A stretch of 64,000 nucleotides of DNA from Caenorhabditis elegans (taxonomy: Eukaryota > Nematoda > Chromadorea > Rhabditida > Rhabditidae): assembly GCF_000002985.6 (NCBI RefSeq), contig NC_003281.10:8184001-8248000 (forward strand), read 5' to 3'. The notes under the pieces are model-generated. The model was not told the DNA's origin and did not search any database. It was given only the letters and a program-made list of their open reading frames with translations. Shown here in pieces: positions 25,847 to 38,111 of the stretch (position 1 is its first letter; each line of letters opens with the position of its first letter). Both the position numbers and the translations under genes were made by a program.

Positions 25847-28800
25847 CCTGTTCAGGACAACAGACAAAACTTTAAGAATCAAGAAAAGAAGTGCACAACG
25901 AAATTGGAGACTATTCGGGAAAAAAGGGGATGAATTCAAAACAATGCTTAGCGGGGGAACGGAAAGGAGGAGTCGCCTGTTTGGTCACTTTTGTGTTTGC
26001 GAGGAGTCGCTGCTTCTCGTCAGATTAGGCGGGTTAACAAGCAGGTCGCCACCGGCAAAACCTTCTCAAAATTCAAAACAATGCACATGGCGACAGAGAC
26101 AAGAAAAAGGTTAAAAACATAAAGAAGACAAAAAATGCTGGGAACTTGATTTAAAAAATTATAGGAGTGCTAAAATGACTAAATATCATTGTAAATCATT
26201 TCACAAAATTTTTTATTTTTTTCAAATTTTCCGTTAAAATTGGGAGCTTTTCAGTTGCACCACATAACTTTGGAAGTCGGTCAAAAAAGTAGTTTTTCAA
26301 ATATTTTAATTATGCTTGAGTTTATTGTATTTAATACTTCACACAATTACAGAAAAAATTCGTATTTGACTTGTTAAAAAATGTTCTCTTCTTTTTTTTG
26401 AAAAGATAAACAATTTCTTGAATATACCGCAATACAACTACACAGAACGTCATAAAATCGAGATTAATTTTATGTTTTTTGAATTTTCTACTTCAAGGGG
26501 TCTACTCTAGTGATTCTGGAATTTTAAGGATATTTATTCAAACAAAGAAAATAGAAAATCCCAATAAAGTTTTCATATTATAAATTATCTAAATAGTTAG
26601 ACTAAATGTTTCTTTTCCTGTCTGAATACAGTTTTGGACAGACGTAGGCAAATATTCAACAGTATTATTTTGTTTAAAGCTTCCAACCCACCTGGAACAC
26701 CAGGGAAAATACTTTTATTCACATTTAAACTTTAATATTTTTCCGTCTAATGCGTTTATTTGTGAGAACAAATATATAAATAATACGCCTGAATCAATTA
26801 ATCGACCTCCGCTCATCGACTTCATTGTTTTATTTTTTTACGGGATTGCTCTCGGAGCACCTACAACTTTTTTCTCCGCTTCATTGTTTGTTTTTTCTTC
26901 TTTTCACACAAAAGTTGTTTCTTTTTTCGGGAGCTTGCAATCTTTTTGGATTATCCTGGAACATATGTACATTTTTGAATTTTTCTATTTTTCAAATACT
27001 ATGAATTCCGGTTATTATTTGTGTTGTAAAGATGAAAAGGGTGAAAGATCGGCATATTTATCACGCAATTTAAAATTTTAAAACATTTAAATTTTCAAAT
27101 AAATTTGATTTTGTGCATTTCGTTGAACTAGCAAAGAAATATAATTTTAAAAAAAGTAATGCGTAACTCTACACTATGCAAGCATCAATCGCCGACTTTT
27201 GTGCCAGAACCCACAAGTAGGCGGCAGGCAGGCAGACAGGTAACTAATTTATGTTAGAAGTATAACTTAAAATTATAAAATCAACACACTTGAAACTTAT
27301 AACTTTTGAAAAACAAGTAATTTATTCACATTTTTGTTCCAAAAGAACACTCTATTCGTTTCTTCTTCAATTATTAATTGGCCTATGAAAATTTCATATA
27401 ATTTTTGACTCGGCCCGCTATTTTTCTCCTTTTTTCTCCCTTCTTGAATAATTCCAATTGAATGTTCAGTACTTATTTCTAAAAATTTCATTTTGAATCG
27501 TCGGAAAAAATCATTAAACCTTTTGATGAATAAAATCCTTTCGACAATTTGCTTTAACAATCCAAATCCCCCGGTAGGTAGCCGAGAGCCGAGCCCTGAA
27601 GCTTCAAATATCCGATGTATTTTGCACACCATCCTGTCTTCCTCTCTTCCTGGACCATCAAAATAGTATGTAAATTAAAGAGAGTTTAGACATACGACAG
27701 AAGGCCGAAGCACTGAAATATTCATCAACCTGTGTGAGGATGGATGCGTGTGTAGGACGAAAAAGAAGAAGAGGCTGTGTGTGTGTGAGAGCAGAAACGA
27801 CGAAACGATTACGGTAGTTTGTGTTTGAACATCGTTAACTGGTGTTGGGCTTGATGTGAATGAAGAAAACGTCGTCGAAGAAGAGGAAAGAAGAGGAGAA
27901 GGACAAGAATTACAAATGAAGAGATACACCATACGATGATGGGTTCACAATGGGACAGATTGAGGTTTCCTGTTTTGATTCTAGGCTTTTATTGGTTTGG
28001 ATTTGCTGAGTCGTTTTGGTAGTCATTAGAAGAAAAGAACACGTTATCACATTATCATTATTAGGTTGGAGAACAATTTTGGCCCAGAAATTTTGGCACT
28101 GAAACAATTTTGGCACTTGTCTTTGAAAAAATCATAGCAGTATGTTATGAGTTGAAAAATTTATATCCGTTTCCGTCCGATAATTATCCTGAATGGAATG
28201 GGAAAAGTGCCGAATTAAACGAAGATGCTTTGGTGTTAGTTAATACTAGACAATCTTTAACAGCTACAGTCTGTTCCCGGAGGCGCTTCTCCATCGCCTC
28301 TTTACTCGCCCTCTTCGTGCTTCGTCTTCTTTGTTGTCACAGTACTTACACGATATTAAACATTTTTATGTACATAGTTTTGTGTATTTTTCTCGTCTTT
28401 CATTCGCACTTCTCACTTTTCCGAAGCAATTTCAGTGGAAGAGGCCGCGAGGTGATGGGAGGTCTCCGAAAAGGGAGGCGGAGAATACATGAATCGCGCA
28501 TCTGTAGAATGCCACTGATGACTTTCATTTAGGATTAAGCTATAAAAATTGCTAGTTTGAAAATGAAAATAATAAACCCAAAATTTTCTATTTTAAAACT
28601 AATAAATTTACTAATTTCATCGATAAAAATAATCTCATAGACGTAGACAATTGGCATCAGCTGAAAATTTGTATTTATAGAAAAGCAATTTTTCAAAGCG
28701 AATTGCTAAACCCTTATTTATGAGACCGAAAAACAAATATCTTAGTTTTTTAGAAATGAATTATATTTATTTTACGAGGCATTTCATTGATCTGGAATGA

Positions 28801-29083
28801 TTCGATGTTTGAGAAAAAGTCATGAAAGAATGGAAAACAATACTTCAAAAATAGAGATCTTGTCGCTAAAAATGTTGAGGAACATCGAAAAGGGGAAGAG
28901 AGACATCAGAAAGCTCAAATAAAACAATTAAAAAAATAAGAAAAGCTCACTGAATATTTTCAGTGGTCGATCCTCATCATCAGAGAAGGAGAGATTATAA
29001 ATTCAAAAAAAAAAAGAAATATACCCATTGTGATTAAAACTGAAACTCTAAAAATCGGGGAAAATGTGTTCACGAAAACGAAA
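25847..29083. other. Intergenic region downstream of unc-86 and upstream of the receptor gene
   Basis: The receptor's 5' end and the 3' end of unc-86 border this 3.2 kb. A GC-richer patch at 25940-26060 lies just upstream of the receptor start and may be its promoter. There are GGCAGGCAGGCAGACAGG-like repeats at about 27221-27241 and a GTGTGTGTGTGAG tract at about 27776-27790. Short open frames occur on both strands but lack splice structure or recognisable protein. I see no gene. Confidence 0.45.
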
Positions 29084-32000
29084 CTAATCAAAGAATCCAG
29101 GTAGCCCATTGTATGTTGTCTGACCCTGTTTCAGATTATTATTTGAATTATTTCCATTTAAAACTGGCATCACACGTGGACCCATTACTGCTGCTGCACT
29201 TCTTGCACGGAATTGGGAACGGAAATCTCTGAAATTTTATTTGATAAGTCTTGCTAAAAAATTAAATATTACCTTTTCTGTTTCTGCCGTTGATTGCAAA
29301 ACCAGACGCGAACAACATTTTTCTTCAAATCCAATCGATCGGCAATTGAGGCAATTCGTTCTCCAGATGGTCTTGGTTGTTGTCTGGAAATATTTGTTTT
29401 GATTCGTTGATCTCTAAAGTATTGAGTGAAAAGCAAATTTGTTTAATTTTAACATAATTTTAGCATGTATGATTTTGAATTTATACTCTCCCCTACTCAA
29501 ACTCACTTGAAAAACTGTTCTAGTTCTCTTTTCTCAGGAGCAGCAATACTAGTTCTCTTCCGTTTCTTATCAGTATTTGGCAAAATTCCATTGATATCTC
29601 CAATTGTATCTTTTTGTTTCATAGCCTCTTCAGCTTTCTCCAGCCAGGAATGTAGAATTGGTTTCAGTGCGACCATGTTGTTATGGGAAAGGGTGAGAGA
29701 TTCGAAGCGGCAGATCGTGGACTGGGATAATGATCCGACACCAGGCATTTTCAGATGAGCAAGTGCTTTTCCAACGTCCGCCTGAAGTATTAAAATTAAC
29801 TTTTGGACTATTTCTGGATTGCAATCACTTTTATTGGAATATATGTATAACATTCTGAAACTAAAGTTGAACTAACTTACTTTTGTTGTATTTAAAAACA
29901 TAATTAAAAATGTACATACGTAGCCCTACTTGGCAATTAGTTGTTATTTCTCATCTAATTCTACCTACTTTTCAACAAACTAGCCATTTCTCCGGTGGCT
30001 TTTACTGAAATATGTAGATAAATTTAGCAGAATATAAGTTGGTGATAATTGTTTGTAAGGTGGCAGAAGCCTAAGTAGATTGAGAAGTGGCTACGTACTC
30101 CCGAACGTTTTTGTTTTTCAAAAAACCTAAAGTTTACTCATAATTAAGATAGATAGATAATTAAGATAATTAAGATAATATAAGAGTTAACACCCAGTTG
30201 TCAACCCTTTTATACTAACCTGTGTGACTCCTAATTTTATTCTTCTCTGCTTGAAATGCTCTGCAAACGTCTCCAATTGTCTCGGATCAGTGTCCATATC
30301 TGAAGTTGGCGGGGCAATTGGGTAACGAGCAAGATTATTAGAACTGGCAATGGATGTTGTTGAAAATGGATGAGTCATATTGTATTGAAATGGTGGAGGT
30401 GCTCCATATGATTGTTGCATTGCCATTACTTGTTGTAAGGGTGTCATTTGATCATCTGAGGATGTTGGCACAACTACAGATGCATCGAATGGTTCTGAAG
30501 AGCTTGGGAGTCCTTGGTAGATGTTTGTGGCGGCGGATGTGTCGTGGATTCCCGAAAAGTAGTTGCTATAGCTGAAAATAAATAGAATGAAGTCCTGAAA
30601 GATGGTCAGAGTGAAAAAAAAGAAAATTACCTGAACATATCATGTGGTCTCATAAGTGGATTTGTCAACTGCGGCACATTTTTAACATCAATATCAGCGA
30701 GGGCAACTTGTGCAGCTCTTGCATTGAGAATTGGGTCATCGAATGATCCAAATAAACTGTTGTTGAACTGAAATTCAAGAATCTTCATGAATTAGGAATA
30801 GGGGAGGTGTATCGAAGAGTGTTTTAAACATTTAACCTAAAGTGGGGGAGGAGACAATTTTAAACTCTTTTCGTACGTCAATACTTCATTCTATTTTTAA
30901 TTTTCACCTGTTATCCTGAACTGAAACACAATGAATATAACACGTAACGACCTAAATGTGTAGTCAATAACTAGGGTGAAATCATTGAGAAATATTCAAA
31001 TCTCGTTTCTATTTATCTTTAGTGTTTTAAATACGTTTAAAAAATCTTTTATGAATATACTGTTATTGATACTTAGTGTTTTAAATGAACGGCAAAAAAT
31101 TTCTGATAGAACAATCCATGTGACTATTTCCGTGGTAGAAGCCCTCCTCTTTGAAAAATTAATGGAGGACGGAGTTAATTATTAAACAGGGGGTATTTAG
31201 AGTTCAGTCATTTAAAATGAGATTAGATAGTCAAAAAAAACTACTAGCAAACTCTAACAATTAAATAAAGTGCCTCAATATTAATTAGACTAATTAAAAA
31301 ATATGATTACCATGAAATAGGGCTGCTAGAATTTTTATTTGGAAACTACTCAGAACCAGGTAAACCAGTAATGTTATGACCTACTACTATGCTAACAACT
31401 GATAATAAATTACATACAAAGTTGATATATTTTCTGGAGATTTTAAGAAAATCATCGCAAAGCTTAATTTAAAAGTGAAAATATCTTTGAAAATCAATAT
31501 TCAAAATTGTAGAAATCCATTGAAACTTGACATAAAAATCAGCAAGCAGTGTTGTTCATCAGTAGTAGAAATGACATTTTCTGATTGTTTTAAAAAATCA
31601 GCGAAGTTCGAGTGTATCCCTCTTAATGTGGCTGTTTTAGAATATTTATTCATTATTGTACTGTACAAATTAAAATATGTACTTTTATAGAGGAAATAAA
31701 CGTTTTCGTAAATCTAGGCCAATGAAAAAATGGTTCAGAATTTCCTTTCCAGCAAAACCATAATTTTTTTTTAAAATAATGTGATTGACGTAACGTTATC
31801 ATATGATTGGATCATTCTAAAGAAAAAGCCTGGTGAAATGTAATTTGAATCAGTGAAACTGACAGTCTACATATGTCGACAATTTACAGTTAAACTAACA
31901 AAAAATGAAAAACAGAAAGACGGTTCAAAACAGTGTGAGGAGTAAGTAGATACGTGTGTGGCTCACTGTGAACGAGATGAAGGGAAAGAGAGAGTGACCT

Positions 32001-32626
32001 ACCTAAAAATTCACTTAACTTAATATTCAATAAGGCTTGGCGGGGGACCCCTGCAAGTAGACACACATACAAAGAATGAATATTTGATAAAAACGAGCCG
32101 AGTCTCTAATCAACAATTCAATGAATAAATCCGTAACGTATGGAAAGTCAACTGGGAGACTTACTTATTCTAGAGCTCACACTAAACAGTCTAATGGGTT
32201 TAGCCATACTTATCAAATCGAACAATGAGATTTATGACTTACAGGTTGCATTTTTGAAGCGGTTGTCGTCGTCGGTACGGGTGCGGTGTTCTGCATGTCC
32301 GTGGAAAAGAGGGGGACCTTGAAGCTGGGAGGAGACAGATGTATACGGAAGGGTCGGGGGTCCCCTATGTCTTGGTCTCCACCCCTTTTAGGCAGCTCCC
32401 ATTGGATGATTTTTCTGGTCCGTTGGAGGGTACTGTGGCTAGTGCACGCCCCATTTTCAGAACCTCTACTGATTTTGGAAGGGCGGAGAAGGGGGTTGAA
32501 GAGGGGGGAAGGAAAAAAGAGTTGAATTAAAAATGGAGCGGAGTGATGAAATATTAAAACCGACACAAGGAGAGGGACGGGAAAGAAGGAGCAAAAAGGC
32601 AAACGGAATCGATGTGCCTTCTCCAT
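29084..32626 (-). CDS. unc-86: UNC-86, POU class IV homeodomain transcription factor
   Basis: Exons are 32243-32626, 30631-30767, 30220-30571, 29507-29781, 29273-29383 and 29084-29228. From the first ATG at 32626 the frame gives 467 residues, the size I recall for the published protein; from the internal ATG at 32296 it gives 357. Features in order (357 numbering): the POU-IV box region ([11 protein letters not shown]); a POU-specific domain from about 158 ([20 protein letters not shown], then [16 protein letters not shown]); and a homeodomain from about 252 ([20 protein letters not shown]), with recognition helix [15 protein letters not shown]. Known role: it specifies many neuron types, including touch cells together with MEC-3. 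Intron 1 is 1.47 kb and, like the long upstream DNA, is a likely enhancer carrier. The segment between 32626 and 32296 is hydrophobic and basic, unlike a transcription factor, so the downstream start may be the main one. Confidence 0.96.
30141..30184. repeat. Short tandem repeat in unc-86 intron
   Basis: Repeats of TAATTAAGATA with an inner GATAGATA run. It lies in the intron between the exons ending the POU-specific N-part and the one starting at 29781. Confidence 0.7.
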
Positions 32627-33742
32627 TCATTCAATTTCACTTTTTCATTCGTTTTCAACTTTTCGTTTTAGAAAAAAAAAAAATAATTTTAATGCATTTT
32701 CCACAGCTGGAATTCTGAATTCTGCTACTATATTTACCATCAAAACTGAAGTGGTCCATTTTGGAAATAACCAACTTCGATTACTTTTCAAGCTGGCAAC
32801 TTAAAATTTAAAGTTTTCTTTTTCGTAAATTTTCAGTTTCGTAAATGTCAAACTACAGTGATTCTTTAAAAAATCGTACTGTTATTCTTAAGAAAACATT
32901 GAAAACTTAAAACATCATGTTGATAACTTGGATCCTCAACCTTGAAGTTCCTGTAAAATTTGAAATTGACTTTACAAAAATTCGCTGAATTTTCCCCTAT
33001 TCTTGGCAGTTATTTTTCGAGCTGTTTTCAATACGGTTTGAAATCAGAAAGCTTGAGACTCCCCTGTTGTTAAAATCGTTTATGAGCTTCTATCTGGAGC
33101 GGCCAGCTCCACCGTGTCGCATAGCTTCATCTGAAACATAAGTAGGAAGACAAGTAGGCAAGCAGGCACGAGGCAGGCTACGATTGTTCGCTTTTTTTAT
33201 CATCAAAAAACATCGTTCATGTAATGACGTTAGACGTTAGATTGTAATGACGTCACAAGTTTTACCTACAGTAATCCTTCCAATCGACATTTTATTCTAT
33301 TCAGTTTTTTTTTTCCAGTAACCCACATCGAGGTTTTTGTTCTTTTTCCCTTTTATTCCATCTTTTTCTTTTTCTTTTTCTTTTTTCTTCCCATACTACC
33401 GTATCAAACAAACGAAGGAGGTTAAACGAAAAAGGAAAAGGATGGATGTGAAGAGACACATGAGCTTCGTCGTTGTCGCCCCGCCGATGCCCGAGCAGAA
33501 GAGTCATACATTAATAATAAGGTGTGGGAAGAAGAAGAAAGAAAAGAGACTACGATCGGAGACAGAAATTGTCGGATTTTTAAGAAAAATAATGAAAAAT
33601 AGAAGGGATTGAGAATGTATTTTATTCATGATTGGTCAAAAAAGTTGAGAATGAGATGGGTCCCGTGTTTTCTTATTTCTTGTGTAATAATGGGGTAGTT
33701 TATTTTGTATTTATTCGGGGTAGCTTTTCTATTTAGAAAAAA

Positions 33743-33901
33743 ATCAGATTTTAACTGCCGTAATGGGGTTATTCAAGTAGTGTCGGAAAATTAAAAAGTG
33801 TAGAAGAATTATTTCACAACTGTATTCAAGTATATAAAAACATGTATTTAAATACATGTTTTTATATACTTGAATAACCCCATAACAGTTAAAATCTTGA
33901 T
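33743..33901. repeat. Inverted-repeat element containing a perfect 54-bp palindrome
   Basis: The outer arms 33743-33779 and 33867-33901 are near-perfect inverted copies (ATCAGATTTTAACTG..., ending ...CAGTTAAAATCTTGAT). Inside, 33823-33849 and 33850-33876 are exact reverse complements with no spacer. The right half of the inner palindrome overlaps the right outer arm, so the same TACTTGAATA motif occurs three times. Confidence 0.9.
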
Positions 33902-36900
33902 AACTGATTGCAAGGTGATTCTACTTCTAAAAATTATAGATACTGACTCGTTAAAGTTCAGAAATTTTGAATGAACTTGTTTTCAAATTCAAATTTTAAA
34001 TTTAATCATAAGTTTTAGCAGATATGTTTTTTTTGCTCATATTGTTCATTCATTTCAATATTAAATCCATGTGTGCTCTTTTGACACTTTAGTCAATTAG
34101 TATCTTTCTTCCTCTTTCCCTTTCTATTGTTCTCACTCAAGTACTGCAAGCTGCACCTTTTCATACGTGTCTCACTCTCTATTCCACTTCTATTCAACTC
34201 TATAATCTCTCACGCTTCAGATGAACACTACAATACTGTGCGGGAAAATGAGTGAATGAGCTCATAGTGTCAGGAGCCACGCGCACAACACCAGATGGGT
34301 ACATTCCGGCTGAGGTATTTCAGTTGGTGAGCAACTGACATTGCACACGACATGACAGCTTCTTCTTCCTCGTTTTCTGGAGTTATTAGTGGTATGATGG
34401 TCAAAATGAGAAATATCGTGTGATTTTGCGGAGAATTAGAGAATTAATTTGGAAGATGAGGAATGAGAGAGAGAGACGAGCAACATGTTGCACTCAGTCT
34501 TTCTTCATTTCGTGACTGACTCGAATCATAACTTCTGCTTCTTATTCTCCATAAGACATCCTACCAATTTCGGTAGTTCATATGGAAAATATTAAGAAGG
34601 ATGAGAAAATTGTAGGGAACAAGTATCATCATCTGGTGTTTGAATAAGGAATTAGGAAGAGCAGATTATCGCGGATATACTTAACCGAGCAGATGATACT
34701 TCCTAATTTTACTACATGGTCTGAGCAAATACAGTAATACAATAAGCATGACTAAAAGCTAGACTATGGCTTAAACTGTGTTACTAGAAACTAGGGAAAT
34801 ATTATAGGTTGATTTTTTTTACTCAAGGTTCACGTTCTTTGGAATAACTTTCTGCCAACTTTTGGTAACTTCTTGATTTGTAATTTTCTGAAAGCCTTTT
34901 GATGCTTAAAAACTGACCTAGCTACTTTAATAGTCTGCCAACAATTTGCCAATTAATTTGAGAAGCTTTAAAAAGATGGATATTGTCAGAGAGTAACCGA
35001 GTACCAAAATAATAAAATTGCAGATTTCAAAAGATCTGAGTTACCGTAGTTCTTCCAATAGAAATTTTAATCTTTGGATCACAAACTCTCGTAATTGAAA
35101 AAAAGCTTTCTTAGTTTCTTTACAGTTTAACTTAAAATTTAAAAAAAATCAATACAGATTTGACTTGATCTTTACAAGTTTGCTTCAGGTTTTCCATTCA
35201 GAACGCAATGATTCCTTTACATCTTTGCACCGACATACTTATCCATTCGCGGCTCCCATCAAACTGTCATTATTCCTTTTCTATCCTTTCCCCCTCCCCA
35301 TTTCAATTGCAATTGAGTAATAATATTTCATGCGATAGCAATAAACCGTTTGTGGCAACATGTGTTCTCGGTGAATCGTGACATGTGCACGTTTTGGAGT
35401 CATTTGTCAGTTTATGAGGTACGAGGCAGGAGAAAAGAGCAAAAGCCGACAATACGGTCAGAGCGGTTGTTCGGAAGGTGTACAAAAGCCTTTTAGAGCA
35501 ATTAGGAAATGCACAAACAGGGATTTTACAATGAAAACAAGATTATCATTGTTTATTTGTTATTTTCAGTTGGAACACTGTAGGAGTTTTTGCTGAACAA
35601 AAAATTGGAAATCCTGAATTATAAGTCGAAAAATGCTAACCCGAAAAAAACATAACCCTAGTGTTTTGTCTTTCCGGAAACTTGCGGATGATCTGAAAAG
35701 GAATTTTTACTATTCTTTGGGGCATGTTTTTAAGAGAATTAATAATTTTCATTTGGGGAAATTATACAAGTTTGTTATTATATTATTGATTTTTAAGTTT
35801 TAATAGATTTTACTAATTTTTGGTTACCAAAAACTCACTGCTCTACTTTGATAGCTCATATTTTGGCAGTGTTTTGGTTTGCCAAAGCATTTTTAACAGG
35901 TAATCTATAAAATAATTTTTTTCCAGATATCAAATATTTGAATATCACAAAAATAACCAATACAAACTGTCAATGTGGAGTTAATAGTAATAAAGAATAT
36001 CATCAAATTTTAGAACGCCTTTTGATATTTTTTCTAGAATTTTTGAAGATAACTGTTATGTAATCCTCAAACTTGAAATACTATATCTTGAAAACTTCAT
36101 ATATTATATTTTTATGTTGATCTTACCTGTTAATTCCTATACAAACATTTACCTGACAGCTGGAGAAACTGTACCCGATACACACAAGTCGTTACACATA
36201 CTAACTTGTAATCCAGTTATGAACATCTGTCATTACATGACCTGCATAGCTAATTGATAACAGTATTCTCTAAAGAGGAATCTATGAAGTGCCATGCCGA
36301 CACCAGACGCTTGACGAGTGCCATGACACGAGTCGGGAGATGCTGCAGAAACAATGATGACAGCCGTCTTTTGATGTCTTCGTGTCTTACGCAACATTAC
36401 ATGCATTCGTTCGGGATATTGAGGTATAATTGACTCAGTTGTGCAGAAACGTTATAGATACGGTTTTTGGGGAGGGGAATTAAAAAATGGATTTACCGAG
36501 TTATATTAAAATAAAAGTTAACGCCTGTTAACTTTTACTTGGCCTTTTATTAAGTTTTTTTGAAGTTCGAATCCCGACAACTTTATCAATTTTGAAATTG
36601 AAATTTTCTTATTTTTAATACAGAAAGATGGTACTTTTTTGCACTGTTCCTGTGACTTTATTTTGGTCTGAAAATAAAAAATCTTGCACCCACGAAAAAC
36701 TGCTCGAATTTAATTTGAATTTTCTGAGGTTTCTTTTCATGAGCTGTATTTTTTCTTAAGTCACTTTGAATCGTTATATCTCTGCTTGTTTTGAAGTTAT
36801 CTATAAACAAATAACTACAAAATTATAGAAAAAAAATATGTTGTCAATTGATAATTTTTCAATAGAACAGACGACTGAGATATAATCTGCCAAAGTTGAA

Positions 36901-37750
36901 CGTTTTTATGTTAATCTAATAATGTTTCTCAATTTCAAAAGTTGGCAGCTATAATCACTTTTTTATCAATGAGCTCGTACATGTTCACTTATCTTTATGC
37001 TAATTTAAAATCATTACTAAACCGATTATATACAATAATCCGTAAATTAATTAACCGGCAGTCTAAGAGGGGGTAATCGTTTTCATTCCCATCTTCTTCC
37101 GCCTATTAATGCAGTACGGTATGTTTTCGTTTTTCGGTGGAAAAAAGATGGTAGTTATCGACAGGTGTCTTGACTCGCGCATTTGCGGTTCTTTGGAGTA
37201 ACCTTCCCATTGATGGAGCAACTGAAAGCGCGGAGCATCCGACCGAAAGAAAGCAGGTGACAGCGTGGTAGGAAGCATACACAAAAGGATGAAGGTACGA
37301 AGACAATTATGGAAAAGGATGGGAGGATCACGCTTGTCAACATTTCAGGTTTGAAATTCCGAATTTGGAAGTTGGGGATTTATTCACTAGAAACTAGTTG
37401 ATATGGGAACTCTTCTGAATATATTTATTCAACTTCCAAGATGTTAATTGTATATCCACTGCAAAATTCATTAAAAATGCAGTGACAGTTTACTAGGAGA
37501 CAAACGTCTTTTGATGGCTTCCGTATAACCAATGATTTTTAAAAGTTTTCTGAAGACATTGAATTGCCGGAGAGAATCTAAAATTGTTGGCTGAAAATTC
37601 ACGCAAAATTTACAAAATGTTCGGTACGTTGCAACTAGAGAGTGTGCTCTATTTTAATGACTTATATCTCGGCTCTCTATAGAGAAATATTTTGCACTTA
37701 TCTTGTTAGTTGACAGTTTTTGAATACAACAAAAAAGAACGAATATATTC

Positions 37751-37802
37751 GCTTTCAAAGTAGAGCAAGGGTGGTGCAAGTCTATTAGGGGAAACACAGT
37801 AA
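37751..37802. repeat. Half copy of repeat family A
   Basis: GCTTTCAAAGTAGAGCAAGG followed by GTGGTGCAAGTCTATTAGGGG matches the right arm of the element at 5827-6044 with a few changes. No clear left arm was found. Confidence 0.55.
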
Positions 37803-38111
37803 ATTAATTGTCCCGTTCATTGATGAATTACAATTTTCAGGTGGAATAATATATTTGATTTTCTCGATCTTCCAAGTATCCAAATGTATTCAACAAAATT
37901 CCAGAAATCAAGGATAAAACTGAATGAAAATGTGTTAATGGAATCGATTTGATAGGTGTTTCTGCTTTAAGCTTGAAAAAATTAACTTAAAAAATAAAGT
38001 TTTAAACGTATTTTTCTACTATTTTTCCGTGGTACCACGAAGAACCATGATAATCTTGTTTTTTTAAACTACTCTCAAAAATAATTTATTTCACATTATT
38101 GTCGCAACAAA

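Larger units (their letters stand above)
32627..38111. promoter_or_regulatory. unc-86: Long upstream non-coding region of unc-86
   Basis: 5.5 kb without a supported gene separates unc-86 from the phosphatase remnant. Established work places lineage-specific unc-86 control elements upstream of the gene, so enhancers are expected here. Visible items are a CT-rich tract at 33337-33392, a nested palindrome at 33743-33901, a GGCAAGCAGGCACGAGGCAGG repeat patch at about 33158-33180, and a half copy of repeat family A at 37751-37802. A dense C/T promoter-like zone at 34085-34215 is another candidate. Individual transcription-factor sites cannot be called without comparison. Confidence 0.5.

Noticed and set aside
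28110-28532. 140-codon open frame on the + strand downstream of unc-86
   Set aside because: Low-complexity hydrophobic translation, no splice structure, no domain, and no acceptor before the ATG.
33301-33612. Overlapping open frames on both strands in a CT/GA-rich tract
   Set aside because: Translations are Lys/Arg/Phe runs caused by simple sequence; not credible proteins.
36560-36585. GTTCGAATCCC, resembling a tRNA T-loop (also GTTCGAACCC near 14640)
   Set aside because: No A-box, acceptor stem or cloverleaf can be drawn around either site.
37063-37343. Three overlapping minus-strand open frames of 60-73 codons
   Set aside because: Mutually overlapping in different frames with no family resemblance; likely chance in a slightly GC-richer patch.
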